Below, piece after piece: positions 1 through 10,008 of a stretch of 64,000 nucleotides of DNA. This stretch comes from Candidatus Kapaibacterium sp. (GTDB lineage Bacteria > Bacteroidota > Ignavibacteria > Kapaibacteriales > UBA2268). The notes under the pieces are model-generated. The model ran no database searches and was not told the origin of the DNA. It saw nothing but the letters and a program-made list of their open reading frames with translations. Position numbers and translations under genes: made by a program. The stretch covers positions 124,001-188,000 of the forward strand of contig JAMLHE010000002.1 in the NCBI GenBank assembly GCA_023957315.1. The letters run 5' to 3'. Position 1 is the first letter of the stretch, and every line of letters begins with the position of its first letter.

Positions 1-34
1 AAGCAAACAATTGGGACCGACAAAAAACTCAGGG

Positions 35-2125
35 ATGGAAGATTTCACTCGGAATTTTAGTCTGAGGCTATCTAAGAACAATGACGTTTTCTTGGCAGCA
101 GGAATCATGCTGATAATAGCATTGCTGATAGTTCCCTTGCCAACTTTCATGCTTGATTTGCTTTTGACCGTTAATATTGCAGTAGCCATTTTGATTTTGC
201 TCGTGTCTCTCTATCTCAAGACTCCACTCGATTTAGCATCATTTCCAACGATTTTGCTTATAACTACATTATTCCGGCTTGGGCTGAACGTTGCTTCTAC
301 AAGGCTTATACTTGGTCAGGCAGAAGCAGGGCAAATAATCGATGCATTCGGACAATTTGTGATTGGTGGCAATTACGTAGTAGGTATAATTATATTCCTA
401 ATTTTAGTGCTGATTAACTTTGTTGTAATCATCAAAGGTTCGAGTAGAATTGCAGAGGTTTCGGCAAGATTTACTTTAGATGCTTTGCCGGGCAAGCAAA
501 TGTCTATAGATGCGGATATGAACGCCGGATATATTGACGAACAAACTGCTCGCAAAAGACGAGAAAGCCTGACCAAAGAGGCTGATTTCTTCGGGGCAAT
601 GGATGGTGCTGCAAAGTTTATCCGAGGTGATGCAATAGCCGGATTGGTAATCACAGCTATCAATATAATTGGCGGATTTGCTATCGGCGTACTCCAACTC
701 GGGATGCCAATCGCCGAAGCCGCTGCAATTTATACAATTTTAACAATTGGCGATGGGCTTGTTTCCCAAATTCCGTCATTACTAATTTCCGTTTCAGGTG
801 GTTTGGTCGTGACGCGTTCAGCATCGTCAGATAATCTGGATATTGAAATCGGGAAACAGTTTGTTGGCAAACCCAAACCCCTATATATTGCTTCAATTGC
901 CTTGCTGGGTATTGGTATGTTACCGGGATTTCCACTTTTGCCATTTTTGTTATTGTCAGTCATAGCAGCGACGGCTGCTTTTTTACGCACAAAGACTATA
1001 GCACGCGAAGAACAGGCAAAATTAGATGAAGAATTGCAAGAAACCGAACAAATCCGCAAGCCCGAAGACCAACCCGTTGAAGAATTATTGAAGGTGGACC
1101 CTGTGGAGATTGAACTTGGATACAGTTTAATCATGCTGGTGGACGAATCACAAGGTGGCGACTTGTTCAAACGGATTACAAATGTCCGGCGACAACTCGC
1201 TATCGAGCTTGGGATAATTTTGCCACCTGTCAGGGTGCGAGATAATTTGCAGTTAGAGCCTGAAGAGTATGTAGTCAAAATCCGAGGGAATGAAAACGCC
1301 CGAAATATGCTTTATCCGCAAATGTTGTTGGCGATGAATCCGGGTACTGCCGAAGGCAATTTGAAAGGAATTCAAGTAACCGAACCCGTGTTTGGATTGC
1401 CGGCTACATGGATAAGTTATAATGACCGCGAAAATGCTGAATTGATGGGCTTCACAGTAGTGGAAGCTGCAACAGTTCTGACTACACATCTGACTGAATT
1501 GCTTCGCCGTAATGCCGATAAATTAATCACGCGCCAAGATATAAAGCATCTTTTGGAAAATCTGAAAGAAGATTATCCGGCATTAATCGAGGAAATATCT
1601 CCCGATACTTTGCCTGTTTCAACGATACAAAAAATCGTTCAAAAATTACTCTCCGAAGGCATCCCGATTCGTGATTTGGCAATTATAAGCGAATCTTTGC
1701 TCGAATATTACAAAGTTACGAAAAACGCGGACGTGTTGACTGAATATGTGCGTCATAGTTTGTCCGAAACGATTAAGAAATTATATCAAGACCAAAATGG
1801 TGTGATTCATGCCATTGCATTAGACCACGAAGTTGAAGAAGTTATGACGAATGCTTTGCAATCAAATAATCAAAATTCGCTTGTGCCATCTCTCGGATTA
1901 TCGCCCGAAATACTAAATGTCATCAACCAAAGTATTTCCGAAGCAATTGATGAAGTCACCATCGCAGGGTATATGCCTGTAGTTATTTGCTCTGCTCAAG
2001 TGCGTCCCTATTTTTATCGGATGATTCATTCCACATATCCAATGGTCAGTGTGATTAGTTATACCGAATTACCCGCAGAAACCGACATTGAAATATTAAG
2101 TCGCGTTCAAATGCAATTTACGTAG
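35..2125 (+). CDS. flhA: Flagellar export apparatus protein FlhA
   Basis: Inner-membrane core of the flagellar type III export gate; its C-terminal cytoplasmic ring receives chaperone-substrate complexes. About eight hydrophobic segments fill the first ~330 residues. The family signature follows the fourth segment (LDALPGKQM then IDADMNAGYID), and a soluble domain of ~370 residues completes it. About 696 residues is the normal length. The ATG at 35 sits about ten residues before the first membrane segment, as in homologues. A TTG at 11 is in frame and the frame is open to the window edge, so a slightly longer N-terminus is possible. FliPQR or FlhB would be expected to the left. No other flagellar gene is in the window. 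Confidence 0.95.
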   Translation: MEDFTRNFSLRLSKNNDVFLAAGIMLIIALLIVPLPTFMLDLLLTVNIAVAILILLVSLYLKTPLDLASFPTILLITTLFRLGLNVASTRLILGQAEAGQIIDAFGQFVIGGNYVVGIIIFLILVLINFVVIIKGSSRIAEVSARFTLDALPGKQMSIDADMNAGYIDEQTARKRRESLTKEADFFGAMDGAAKFIRGDAIAGLVITAINIIGGFAIGVLQLGMPIAEAAAIYTILTIGDGLVSQIPSLLISVSGGLVVTRSASSDNLDIEIGKQFVGKPKPLYIASIALLGIGMLPGFPLLPFLLLSVIAATAAFLRTKTIAREEQAKLDEELQETEQIRKPEDQPVEELLKVDPVEIELGYSLIMLVDESQGGDLFKRITNVRRQLAIELGIILPPVRVRDNLQLEPEEYVVKIRGNENARNMLYPQMLLAMNPGTAEGNLKGIQVTEPVFGLPATWISYNDRENAELMGFTVVEAATVLTTHLTELLRRNADKLITRQDIKHLLENLKEDYPALIEEISPDTLPVSTIQKIVQKLLSEGIPIRDLAIISESLLEYYKVTKNADVLTEYVRHSLSETIKKLYQDQNGVIHAIALDHEVEEVMTNALQSNNQNSLVPSLGLSPEILNVINQSISEAIDEVTIAGYMPVVICSAQVRPYFYRMIHSTYPMVSVISYTELPAETDIEILSRVQMQFT

Positions 2126-2196
2126 TTATACGTATTTTATATATGACTGATTAGTCTTAAATTTGCATATAACGATTAATAGCGATAACAGAGTTA

Positions 2197-2484
2197 ATGA
2201 GGTACATAGATTATTATAAAGTCCTTGGTGTCGAGCGAACTGCTTCAGGTGATGCAATTCGCAAGGCATATATTACGTTGGCATGGAAATACCACCCTGA
2301 CCTAAACTATAATAATGAAAAAGCACTCGTCAAATTCACATTAATCAACGAAGCATATCGCATTTTGGGGGACTTGGACAATAGGCTCAATTTTAAGATT
2401 AAACTTGAGCAGTACGATAAAATTAGAGAAATTGCTAAAAATCAACATAAACGCACTTCCGAAATTAAAACAAACCCACAATGA
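2197..2484 (+). CDS. Small J-domain (DnaJ-like) protein
   Basis: A 95-residue protein that is almost only a J domain. It opens with YYKVLGV, has the HPD tripeptide in KYHPDL at about residues 32-37 and ends the domain with the NEAYRILGD helix. J domains stimulate DnaK ATPase. The Gly/Phe region, zinc fingers and C-terminal peptide-binding domains of full DnaJ are absent, so it is a type III-like co-chaperone whose target must come from its short charged tail. Its stop overlaps the next ATG by 4 nt (ATGA), so it is probably translationally coupled to the PAP2 phosphatase. The partner is unknown. It is separate from the complete dnaJ at 14.8 kb. Confidence 0.85.
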   Translation: MRYIDYYKVLGVERTASGDAIRKAYITLAWKYHPDLNYNNEKALVKFTLINEAYRILGDLDNRLNFKIKLEQYDKIREIAKNQHKRTSEIKTNPQ

Positions 2485-3161
2485 AAAAACTTTATTTGTC
2501 AATTTCTGAAACTATAAATGAAAACGCTCCCTTTTTCATTTTATATACTTTGTTTCTCGCCATAGGAGCTGCTTGGCTGATTATCTACGACAAAGGTCAA
2601 TGCGTATTGATGATTAATTCTTACCATAATCACATTTACGACCAAATCTTCATCTATTTTACGGAAGCAGGCGACGGAAAGTACTTTGCAATCGTACTGC
2701 TGATAGCCGGTGTAATCGGCTTAAGGTATATGTTCTTCGGGTTAGCAGCATATTTGACCGCAGGAATTGTAGTTCAAATTCTCAAAGCATTAATTGATTC
2801 GCCACGTCCAAAAGGATTTTTTATCGGCGTGACAGAATTGTCATTAGTACCCGGAATTGACGTTCATTCTTGGAACAGTATGCCTTCGGGACATACTGCA
2901 ACGGGATTTGTAATATTTTTATTTTTTGCCTTATTAATCAAAGACAAGCGTTGGTCCGGCATTATGTTTGTTTTAGCACTTATGGTGGGCATTTCGAGAA
3001 TTTATTTAGTTCAACATTTTTTTGTTGATGTTTATTTCGGCTCCATTATAGGTGTGCTTGCTACACTATTGATTTACAGCATATTATTCAAAAATCCTGC
3101 ACTGCAAGATTCTAAATTCTTAAATTACTCAATATTTAATAAATATTTCTTAAAAGAATAA
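2481..3161 (+). CDS. PAP2-family membrane phosphatase
   Basis: Integral membrane phosphatase of the PAP2/phosphatidate phosphatase family, with about six hydrophobic segments over 226 residues. All three catalytic motifs are visible: K-x6-RP as KALIDSPRP, PSGH as MPSGHTATG, and SR-x5-H-x3-D as SRIYLVQHFFVD. The active site faces the periplasm in relatives, which act on undecaprenyl pyrophosphate, phosphatidylglycerol phosphate or lipid A. Sequence alone does not decide between them. It overlaps the upstream J-domain gene by 4 nt and ends directly against the convergent gene at 3162 with no spacer, leaving no room for a terminator. Confidence 0.88.
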   Translation: MKKLYLSISETINENAPFFILYTLFLAIGAAWLIIYDKGQCVLMINSYHNHIYDQIFIYFTEAGDGKYFAIVLLIAGVIGLRYMFFGLAAYLTAGIVVQILKALIDSPRPKGFFIGVTELSLVPGIDVHSWNSMPSGHTATGFVIFLFFALLIKDKRWSGIMFVLALMVGISRIYLVQHFFVDVYFGSIIGVLATLLIYSILFKNPALQDSKFLNYSIFNKYFLKE

Positions 3162-5702
3162 TTATTCGATTTGGCTCAATTCTTCTATTTTTTGCCTTGC
3201 TGATTCGAATTCAGGATTAAGTCGATATGCCCATTCGTACATAGTAAGCGCCTCTTCGGTTGCACCGGCACTCTCGAAGCACATTGCGGTGCCGAAACAT
3301 GCAAATGAATTTTGCGAATTTAAGGATAGTGCTACCGTATATAAATCGTGTGCCGATTGGAAATCTTCCATTGCGACAAGCAAATCTGCCGTCAAAACCA
3401 ACAAATCATCTAAGGAATAGCCCATGCTCGAATCAAATCTGCGTGATTTCCAACTGTCCATAACAACAGTTATTGATTCAAGTGCTTCTACAATCATATC
3501 TTTTGAAGCGAAATAAATTGCCTTAACATAATATAAATCATTATGTTCGGGCGAAATTCGTTCTAATTCGGAAATGAAATTGTCCGCTGTATCATTATCT
3601 CCCTTATTAATTGAAATGATAATCATTCTGCATAACGAGAGAATATAATACTCATGGCTGACGGAATCTTTGTTGGAAATCACTGAAATATAAGCACTTG
3701 CGGCATTATCGTAATCTTCGGCAATGTAGCTGCTTTCTGCGGCACCCATCATCAAAGATGCGTCACTAAAGTCTTCCAAGGCATCGTTCGCTTTGAGAGC
3801 AGTATTTGTGCCATACAAATAATCTAATCTCGTCAGAGCCTTGATACTTGCCCTTTTCCAAGTCCAATCTGTTCGTGCTGAAAACTGTGCCAAAGCACCC
3901 ATACTACGCAAATGCCCGGGATTATCGTAAACGGATTTCAAAATAGATTTCAATTCTTCAAAATCGGGTTCGAGCAGAAAAGCCTCTTTGACGAATGGCT
4001 TATCGTCAAGCGTGTTGCCAATGCTGCGTTTTGTGGATTTAATTTTCAGCGAAAAGGAACCGTGTGAGAAATCGTCAGTCGCACCATTTTCGGTGACGAT
4101 GACGGGAATTCCGCAAGCCATAGCCTCTAAAACGGGCAAAGAGAATCCTTCGCCGCGATAGGGACTGACCAAAACATTGCACGCCCTATATAGCGATGTC
4201 ATTTCTTGCTCGCTCATATCATTTTCGAGATAGATTATTTCGGGCGAATTGCTTTTAGAGCGAATTTGTTCGATATGATTTTTTGCAGTTTGCCCTTTGT
4301 AAAAGCTGCTTCCGCCCATATCTTTTATCACAAGGCAAATGTCGTCGTCTGCGGTGAAATTTTCTACGTATGCTCGGAGAAGCAAATCAATTCCTTTCCT
4401 GAAAATCGTCCCACCAACAAACAGCATTTTGAATTGCTTTTTGGTCGGCAAATCATATATATCGCCGCTTGGTTTGAATAGGACAGGGTCTATGCCATTT
4501 GGAATTACTTGCACTTTGTCGGCGTCAATTCCCGATTCGATGAAAGAATTTCGCGAAAAATTAGACGGAGTCCAAAGTTCGTCCGCTTGTTTGAATAATT
4601 CGACAAAATCCTCTCTCAGAACCGAAAATTCCCAGGGCTGCATAATAATCCATTTTGCACCGTTTGGAGCTTCGGTTTTGGGGGGCCATTGGTGGCGAAT
4701 CCAGACATAAGGCAATGCCGAAACGTCGTCGCTAACTTCGGATTTGTATCGAATGTCATTTTCAATTAGCGATTTGAATTTCTCGCTGCTTTTCGGGTCG
4801 AATGTATCTGGTTCGTATGGTATAATAGTCAGGTTTACAGCGCCCGATTTTGTCAGATTTATGCAATGTTCACGATTAATTAAGGCTAAGGAATGATAGA
4901 CAAACTGCGAACCTTCCCAAACGACATTTAATTGTTGCTCATTTTTGGGGAATAAAGATTCCTCTTTTATCGGTTCAACTTTCTTTTCAATCTCGCCCAC
5001 AAGTTCCATCAACATATCAATTTCAAATGGCTCATCGTCGGGCTGAACTTTTAAACTTTCGGAATCAACTTTGAAATCGAGCCAATCAAATCTGCTTTCG
5101 GGTTTATTCATTGTCTGAGTTACTCGTTTGGAGGCGACTACAGTCATATTCAAGTTAATCAAGCCTTTGCTCTGTGGGTAATCCTGCAAAGTAATGCTTT
5201 CAACTTTTAACTCAGCTTTTTCTAAATGTTTGGAAATAGATTTTTCGTCAAATGCGACGCAATGATAATCTCCGGGATTTGTTTGCCCGCCAAAAATCAT
5301 GTATGAGGCTATATCGGCATCCCAATCGCCACGCTGGTAGGCATTCATTTGCAATCTTAAATTCGGACAACGAATCTCGATTTTCCCTCCGGGTTTCAGC
5401 ACTCGCGCCCATTCTTTAAGCACGGCGTCTGTTTCCCTATGCGAAAAGTGCTCCAATACGTCGCTTGCCAGAATAAATTCCGCACAAGAATCCGGCAATT
5501 CAAGATTCCGAATATCCATTGAAACAACTTTTTCATTCTCGGAGTATAAATCTATGTTCAAGAAGCCTTCGCGGACATCTCTGCCACAACCCAAATTCAG
5601 CATCAGCTTATCCGGCAAAACTTCAGGCAAACGCCCTTTTGCCGACTTATTTGAAAAGCCATGCGGAATATCTTGAACAAATTGTATTCGATTCATTGCC
5701 AT
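3162..5702 (-). CDS. Methyltransferase / GT4 glycosyltransferase / TPR fusion
   Basis: An 846-residue multidomain protein. Residues ~30-190 form a class I SAM methyltransferase (LNLGCG motif I, then NIDLY, ASDVLEHF). Residues ~260-620 form a GT-B retaining glycosyltransferase of the GT4 type, with FVGGTIFRKG and the donor-binding EGFSLPVLEAMACGIPVIV stretch. Residues ~650-840 are helical TPR-like repeats. No signal peptide or membrane segment is seen, so it is probably cytoplasmic. Such fusions occur in glycan assembly, where the methyltransferase may cap or modify sugars. No O-antigen cluster is adjacent, so the substrate is unknown. Start chosen at MAMNRIQ; the second Met two codons in is an alternative. 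Confidence 0.85.
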   Translation of the reverse strand: MAMNRIQFVQDIPHGFSNKSAKGRLPEVLPDKLMLNLGCGRDVREGFLNIDLYSENEKVVSMDIRNLELPDSCAEFILASDVLEHFSHRETDAVLKEWARVLKPGGKIEIRCPNLRLQMNAYQRGDWDADIASYMIFGGQTNPGDYHCVAFDEKSISKHLEKAELKVESITLQDYPQSKGLINLNMTVVASKRVTQTMNKPESRFDWLDFKVDSESLKVQPDDEPFEIDMLMELVGEIEKKVEPIKEESLFPKNEQQLNVVWEGSQFVYHSLALINREHCINLTKSGAVNLTIIPYEPDTFDPKSSEKFKSLIENDIRYKSEVSDDVSALPYVWIRHQWPPKTEAPNGAKWIIMQPWEFSVLREDFVELFKQADELWTPSNFSRNSFIESGIDADKVQVIPNGIDPVLFKPSGDIYDLPTKKQFKMLFVGGTIFRKGIDLLLRAYVENFTADDDICLVIKDMGGSSFYKGQTAKNHIEQIRSKSNSPEIIYLENDMSEQEMTSLYRACNVLVSPYRGEGFSLPVLEAMACGIPVIVTENGATDDFSHGSFSLKIKSTKRSIGNTLDDKPFVKEAFLLEPDFEELKSILKSVYDNPGHLRSMGALAQFSARTDWTWKRASIKALTRLDYLYGTNTALKANDALEDFSDASLMMGAAESSYIAEDYDNAASAYISVISNKDSVSHEYYILSLCRMIIISINKGDNDTADNFISELERISPEHNDLYYVKAIYFASKDMIVEALESITVVMDSWKSRRFDSSMGYSLDDLLVLTADLLVAMEDFQSAHDLYTVALSLNSQNSFACFGTAMCFESAGATEEALTMYEWAYRLNPEFESARQKIEELSQIE

Positions 5703-5839
5703 AAAATATCAGTCAATATTGAAAATTACTGATAATACTATCAAAACAAGTGCCATAAGCCATGAAATCTTAATCATATACGTTTTAGCATTTTCTAAAA
5801 GTAATTACTATATTTTTTTTATTATCAAAAAAGCATAAA

Positions 5840-7177
5840 TTGAGAACAATAGCAGCAATCGCAACACCGCCGGGGATTTCCGGACTTGCCGTCGTGAGAA
5901 TTTCGGGCGACGATGCTATTGATATTATCAGCAAATGTTTTCGCGATAAATCAAAGCTTGAAAATATCCAAAGTCATACCATTATATATGGTAAAATTTA
6001 CGAAAATGACAGAATGGTGGACACCGTAACTTTGTCCTATTTCAAGTCGCCAAATTCATACACCGGTGAAAATGTTATAGAAATCGCTTGTCATGGCGGA
6101 TTGATAATTGTAAATGAAATTCTCGATTTGCTCTATGCTTTGGGAGCTGTTCCTGCTCAACCGGGCGAATTTACTAAGCGTGCTTTTTTGAACGGAAAGC
6201 TCGATTTGGCACAAGTCGAAGCTGTTGCCGATATTATTCATGCAGTTTCAGTGCCGGGAACGAGAACAGCTGCACGACAATTGAAGGGCGATTTCACGTC
6301 TCGACTTCAAAAGCTGAGGCTACAATTATTGGATATTTCGGGTTTGCTCGAATTAGAATTAGATTTTGCCGAAGAAGGGGTAGCATTTGTTGAGCGTCAC
6401 AAGATTATCGAATTGCTCGATTCGACAATAGAATTTTGCCGAAATTTGTATAATTCCTACCGTGCAAGCGAAGTGCTACGTTCGGGATTCAAAGTAGCAA
6501 TTGCGGGATTTCCAAATTCCGGGAAATCAACTCTTTTTAACTCAATTTTGGGTCGTCGCCGCGCAATAGTGAGCGAAATTGCCGGAACAACTCGCGATTA
6601 TATCGAAGAATCATTATTCTTAGACGGTTTGAAAATTATTTTCACCGATACTGCCGGTTTGCGTGAAACGGAAGATATAATTGAAATCGAAGGCATCAAA
6701 TTGGTGAACGAAATTTTAGAAAATGCCGATTTGATTCTTGTGATAAATGATTTGACAAACGGTGAAAATAATTCCGAAAATTTGGTCAAAGAAATTTCCG
6801 ATAAATATCCGAATAATGAAATATTGCTATTGCAAAACAAGATAGATTTGGCAAATATTCATCCAAACACAGGATTAGCAATTTCAGCCGAATTAGGCAC
6901 AGGAATAGATTTGCTAAAAAGAGAAATTACCGAAAAAGCTTCAAAAAGTATAGAACGAATATCTGACATATTGATAAATAGACGCCATCACGATTTACTA
7001 ATCGAAGCCGAACGCAGTCTGATTGATGCCAAATCAGGCTTGGAGCAAGGGATGGAAAATGAACTTATTGCAATTGATTTGCGAAAAGCAACTAAAATCT
7101 TAGGCGAATTGACAGGTGAATCTTGGAACGAGGAAGTCTTAGACAGAATTTTTTCTTCATTTTGCATCGGCAAATAA
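5840..7177 (+). CDS. mnmE: tRNA modification GTPase MnmE (TrmE)
   Basis: With MnmG it installs the carboxymethylaminomethyl group on U34 of tRNAs reading split codon boxes. The N-terminal formyl-THF-binding domain opens with the typical DTIAAIATP-like stretch (here RTIAAIATPPG). The G domain has the P-loop GFPNSGKS at ~223-230, the IAGTTRD switch and DTAGLR, and the protein ends in the diagnostic CIGK with the catalytic Cys. Length 445 is normal. It starts with TTG at 5840, since no ATG lies nearby in frame. Its partner mnmG follows 41 bp downstream, across a parS-like site that begins directly after this stop codon. Confidence 0.97.
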   Translation: MRTIAAIATPPGISGLAVVRISGDDAIDIISKCFRDKSKLENIQSHTIIYGKIYENDRMVDTVTLSYFKSPNSYTGENVIEIACHGGLIIVNEILDLLYALGAVPAQPGEFTKRAFLNGKLDLAQVEAVADIIHAVSVPGTRTAARQLKGDFTSRLQKLRLQLLDISGLLELELDFAEEGVAFVERHKIIELLDSTIEFCRNLYNSYRASEVLRSGFKVAIAGFPNSGKSTLFNSILGRRRAIVSEIAGTTRDYIEESLFLDGLKIIFTDTAGLRETEDIIEIEGIKLVNEILENADLILVINDLTNGENNSENLVKEISDKYPNNEILLLQNKIDLANIHPNTGLAISAELGTGIDLLKREITEKASKSIERISDILINRRHHDLLIEAERSLIDAKSGLEQGMENELIAIDLRKATKILGELTGESWNEEVLDRIFSSFCIGK

Positions 7178-7193
7178 TGTTTCACGTGAAACT
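7178..7193. other. parS-like centromere site 1
   Basis: TGTTTCACGTGAAACT matches the widely conserved 16-bp parS palindrome (TGTTNCACGTGAAACA) at all but the last base. It begins right after the mnmE stop codon and lies before mnmG. ParB binds such sites and loads SMC to organise the origin region. Two copies within 2 kb, both between genes, make a chance match unlikely. Confidence 0.85.
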
Positions 7194-7218
7194 TTTCAAA
7201 ACTACGTCTGTATAATTT

Positions 7219-9084
7219 ATGCATAATAATAAATTTGATATAATAGTCATCGGCGCAGGACACGCAGGCATTGAAGCCTCAGTGGTAGGTGCTCGTATGG
7301 GTATGAACGTTGCCTTATTGACTATGGATTTGGATACGATGGGTCGCCCGTCGTGCAATCCAAGCATTGGCGGTTCGGCAAAGGGACATCTTGTTAAAGA
7401 AATTGATGCTCTCGGTGGTGTCATGGGTGGTCTGGCGGATAAAGGCGGCATACATTTCAAAATGCTGAACCGCTCTAAAGGTCCTGCAGTTTGGTCTCCA
7501 CGATGCCAGATTGACAAAGATTTGTACCCGAAATATGTACGGTCGCTTTTGTCAAATGAAAACAATGTGCACCTGATAAAAGGAACTGCAAACGAAGTTC
7601 TGATTGAGAATGACAAAGTTATCGGAATCATCACAGATAATAATGAGACAATTTATGCCAAAGCTGTAATATTATGCGCCGGAACTTTCCTAAACGGCTT
7701 ATTATACACGGGCAAGGAAATCACAGCCGGTGGAAGAGTAGGCGAGAAGCCCTCGCATAAGATTTCAGACTTGCTATCTTCATACGGCTTGGTACGTGGC
7801 AGACTGAAAACAGGAACGCCGCCGAGAATCGCAAAAGAATCTATAGATTTTTCAAAAGTTGAAATTGAAAGCGGCGACGATGAACCGAAAGCATTTTCAT
7901 TTCGTAGTGCAAGCGTTAAAAATAGATTAGTCTGTTACGGAACGGAGACAAATCTCGCAACTCACGATATTTTGCGAACAGGATTTGAAGATTCGCCGAT
8001 GTTCACGGGACGAATCAAAGGTGCCGGTCCAAGATATTGCCCATCGATTGAAGACAAGATTAATCGCTTCTCCGAACGCGATTCTCATAAAATATTGCTC
8101 GAACCCGAAGGTTTGAACACAAATTCCATTTATGTCAACGGTTTTTCAACATCTTTACCACAAGATATTCAGCTTCAGGGCTTGCATACAATTCCGGGAT
8201 TGGAACATGCAGTCATGACAAAAGCAGGATATGCAGTCGAGTATGATTTCTTTTTTCCCTATCAATTGCGTTTCACAATGGAAACAAAAGCTATTGCGGG
8301 TTTATATTTTGCAGGACAAATCAACGGGACTTCGGGATATGAGGAAGCTGCCGCACAAGGACTAATAGCCGGAATAAACGCTGCACTGAAAATTCGTGAG
8401 GAAGAACCCTTTACTTTGCGACGCTCGGAAGCATATATTGGCGTTCTGATTGACGATTTGGTCAATAAAAGTACTGAAGAACCTTATCGAATTTTCACTT
8501 CATTAGCCGAGTACAGACTTTTGCTCCGACAAGATAATGCAGATTTGCGATTGTCGCATCATGGGCATCGTCTCGGATTAATAAGTGATTTGGAATTTGA
8601 ACAAATTTCACAAAAGACACGTTTAATTAATGATGGCTTTGAAAAGACAAAATCAATCAAACTCAAGCCTTATATTATCAATGAATATTTGAAAATTATC
8701 GGCGAAACGAATGTAGATATTACAACTGATGTGTATAATCTCACAAAACGTAGTAACGTCCGTTTGCATGATTTGCTCAAATTAAATGTAAATGGCGACC
8801 CTTTTGTCAGAACTTTAGTCCATAATGAAGATATTACCGAGCAAATCCAGATAAATATAAAATATGAAGGTTATATAGCACGGCAATTGAAGGACATCAC
8901 ATACTTCTTGGATAATGAATCCAAAGTTATTCCCGATTGGTTTGATTATAGTAGCATATCGTCTTTATCAAACGAAGCACGTGAAAAACTCATTCGGATT
9001 CGCCCGGCATCTTTGGGGCAAGCCTCGCGTATATCCGGTGTTTCGGCTTCTGATGTATCAATTTTATCACTATTTTTAAAGTAA
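7219..9084 (+). CDS. mnmG: tRNA U34 carboxymethylaminomethyl enzyme MnmG (GidA)
   Basis: FAD-dependent partner of MnmE in U34 tRNA modification. The dinucleotide-binding motif GAGHAGIEA is at residues ~12-20, followed by the MnmG signature blocks [22 protein letters not shown] (central part at ~50-70) and FRTGTPPR-like [10 protein letters not shown] second FAD-binding [16 protein letters not shown] block lies at ~370. Length 621 is normal. It is bracketed by two parS-like sites, one just upstream and one 2 bp past the stop. The gene often found downstream (rsmG) and parAB are absent here; an RmlD-like SDR follows. Confidence 0.97.
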   Translation: MHNNKFDIIVIGAGHAGIEASVVGARMGMNVALLTMDLDTMGRPSCNPSIGGSAKGHLVKEIDALGGVMGGLADKGGIHFKMLNRSKGPAVWSPRCQIDKDLYPKYVRSLLSNENNVHLIKGTANEVLIENDKVIGIITDNNETIYAKAVILCAGTFLNGLLYTGKEITAGGRVGEKPSHKISDLLSSYGLVRGRLKTGTPPRIAKESIDFSKVEIESGDDEPKAFSFRSASVKNRLVCYGTETNLATHDILRTGFEDSPMFTGRIKGAGPRYCPSIEDKINRFSERDSHKILLEPEGLNTNSIYVNGFSTSLPQDIQLQGLHTIPGLEHAVMTKAGYAVEYDFFFPYQLRFTMETKAIAGLYFAGQINGTSGYEEAAAQGLIAGINAALKIREEEPFTLRRSEAYIGVLIDDLVNKSTEEPYRIFTSLAEYRLLLRQDNADLRLSHHGHRLGLISDLEFEQISQKTRLINDGFEKTKSIKLKPYIINEYLKIIGETNVDITTDVYNLTKRSNVRLHDLLKLNVNGDPFVRTLVHNEDITEQIQINIKYEGYIARQLKDITYFLDNESKVIPDWFDYSSISSLSNEAREKLIRIRPASLGQASRISGVSASDVSILSLFLK

Positions 9085-9086
9085 AT

Positions 9087-9102
9087 TGTTTCACGTGAAA
9101 CA
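9087..9102. other. parS-like centromere site 2 (perfect match)
   Basis: TGTTTCACGTGAAACA is a perfect 16-bp palindrome identical to the canonical bacterial chromosomal parS. It lies in the 27-bp gap between mnmG and the next gene, 1.9 kb from site 1. See site 1 for function. Confidence 0.92.
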
Positions 9103-9111
9103 TTTTTTGAA

Positions 9112-9999
9112 ATGAATAAAATAGCAATTATAAACGGTAATAACATACTTGGTCACTTTTTGCGACGCTTTCTGACCAATCATACTACATATTCATTTGT
9201 CAATATTAATGATTCCGAGCAAATTTTTACCGACGATACGGAATCATACGAATATAAGGTGAATGATTTGAAATCTCTCCGAAAATTGATAAGCAATGTC
9301 AAACCATCGCATATTATCGCACTAAACGATTTCAACTCCGCCGATGAGGACAAACATAAATTAGAGATTTGGAATAAAAATGTACTTGTTGTCGAGCATC
9401 TTGCCAAAGCAGCTGCAATCAACGATTGCCATCTGATGCTAATTTCTAATGAATCATTATTCGATGGGACTTCAGGACCGTACAAAGAAGATGATAAGCC
9501 CAACCCTTTGAATTATTACGGCAAAGCTCGACATGCTGCAGAAAATGTAGTGCTGACGACAGTTGCAGATTTTTCAATTTTGCGAGTTCCCATGATATTT
9601 GGCTATTTGCCCGATGTGCCGAATATGGTAGAAAAAATTCTCGAAAATGAACATTTGTCGCTTCGAGATGATTATTTAACCAATCCGATTTATGCAGAAG
9701 ACGCCGCTTTGGTGATTTACAAAATTATCAGCAAGCAACGAAAAGGCTTGTATTGCTTGGGTGGTCCTGATTATTTGACTCCCTACGAATGGGGTTTGAA
9801 ACTAAATCAGTATCTTTGTAATTCGAGTGGGAACATTTCGCCTTCTTATGTGTCTATAAGTAAAGACAAAGAACAAAAATTAAAATTCGGCTTCGTAAGT
9901 TTGAAAGCCGAAACAGATTTGAACATGAAATTTATGGCTTTAAGCTCAGCTTATTCTGCCATAAGGTTTCTCATTGATAAACGTAAATATGATATTTGA
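9112..9999 (+). CDS. RmlD-like NAD(P)-dependent sugar reductase/epimerase (SDR)
   Basis: Extended short-chain dehydrogenase of 295 residues. It has an N-terminal Rossmann strand with a degenerate glycine motif (INGNNILGHFL), an LISNESLFDG segment resembling the STDYVFDG element of dTDP-4-dehydrorhamnose reductases, and the catalytic YxxxK as YYGKARHAAE. The layout NPLNYYGK is typical of RmlD relatives. It may reduce a nucleotide sugar for glycan synthesis, but rmlABC are not nearby and the glycine motif is weak. RmlD itself is therefore not claimed. It is followed 9 bp downstream by a DUF2461 gene. Confidence 0.72.
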   Translation: MNKIAIINGNNILGHFLRRFLTNHTTYSFVNINDSEQIFTDDTESYEYKVNDLKSLRKLISNVKPSHIIALNDFNSADEDKHKLEIWNKNVLVVEHLAKAAAINDCHLMLISNESLFDGTSGPYKEDDKPNPLNYYGKARHAAENVVLTTVADFSILRVPMIFGYLPDVPNMVEKILENEHLSLRDDYLTNPIYAEDAALVIYKIISKQRKGLYCLGGPDYLTPYEWGLKLNQYLCNSSGNISPSYVSISKDKEQKLKFGFVSLKAETDLNMKFMALSSAYSAIRFLIDKRKYDI

Positions 10000-10008
10000 G
10001 GAGTTACA

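Noticed and set aside
730-1278. Minus-strand open frame inside flhA
   Set aside because: Ser/Thr-rich shadow of a strongly conserved gene on the other strand, with no ribosome site.
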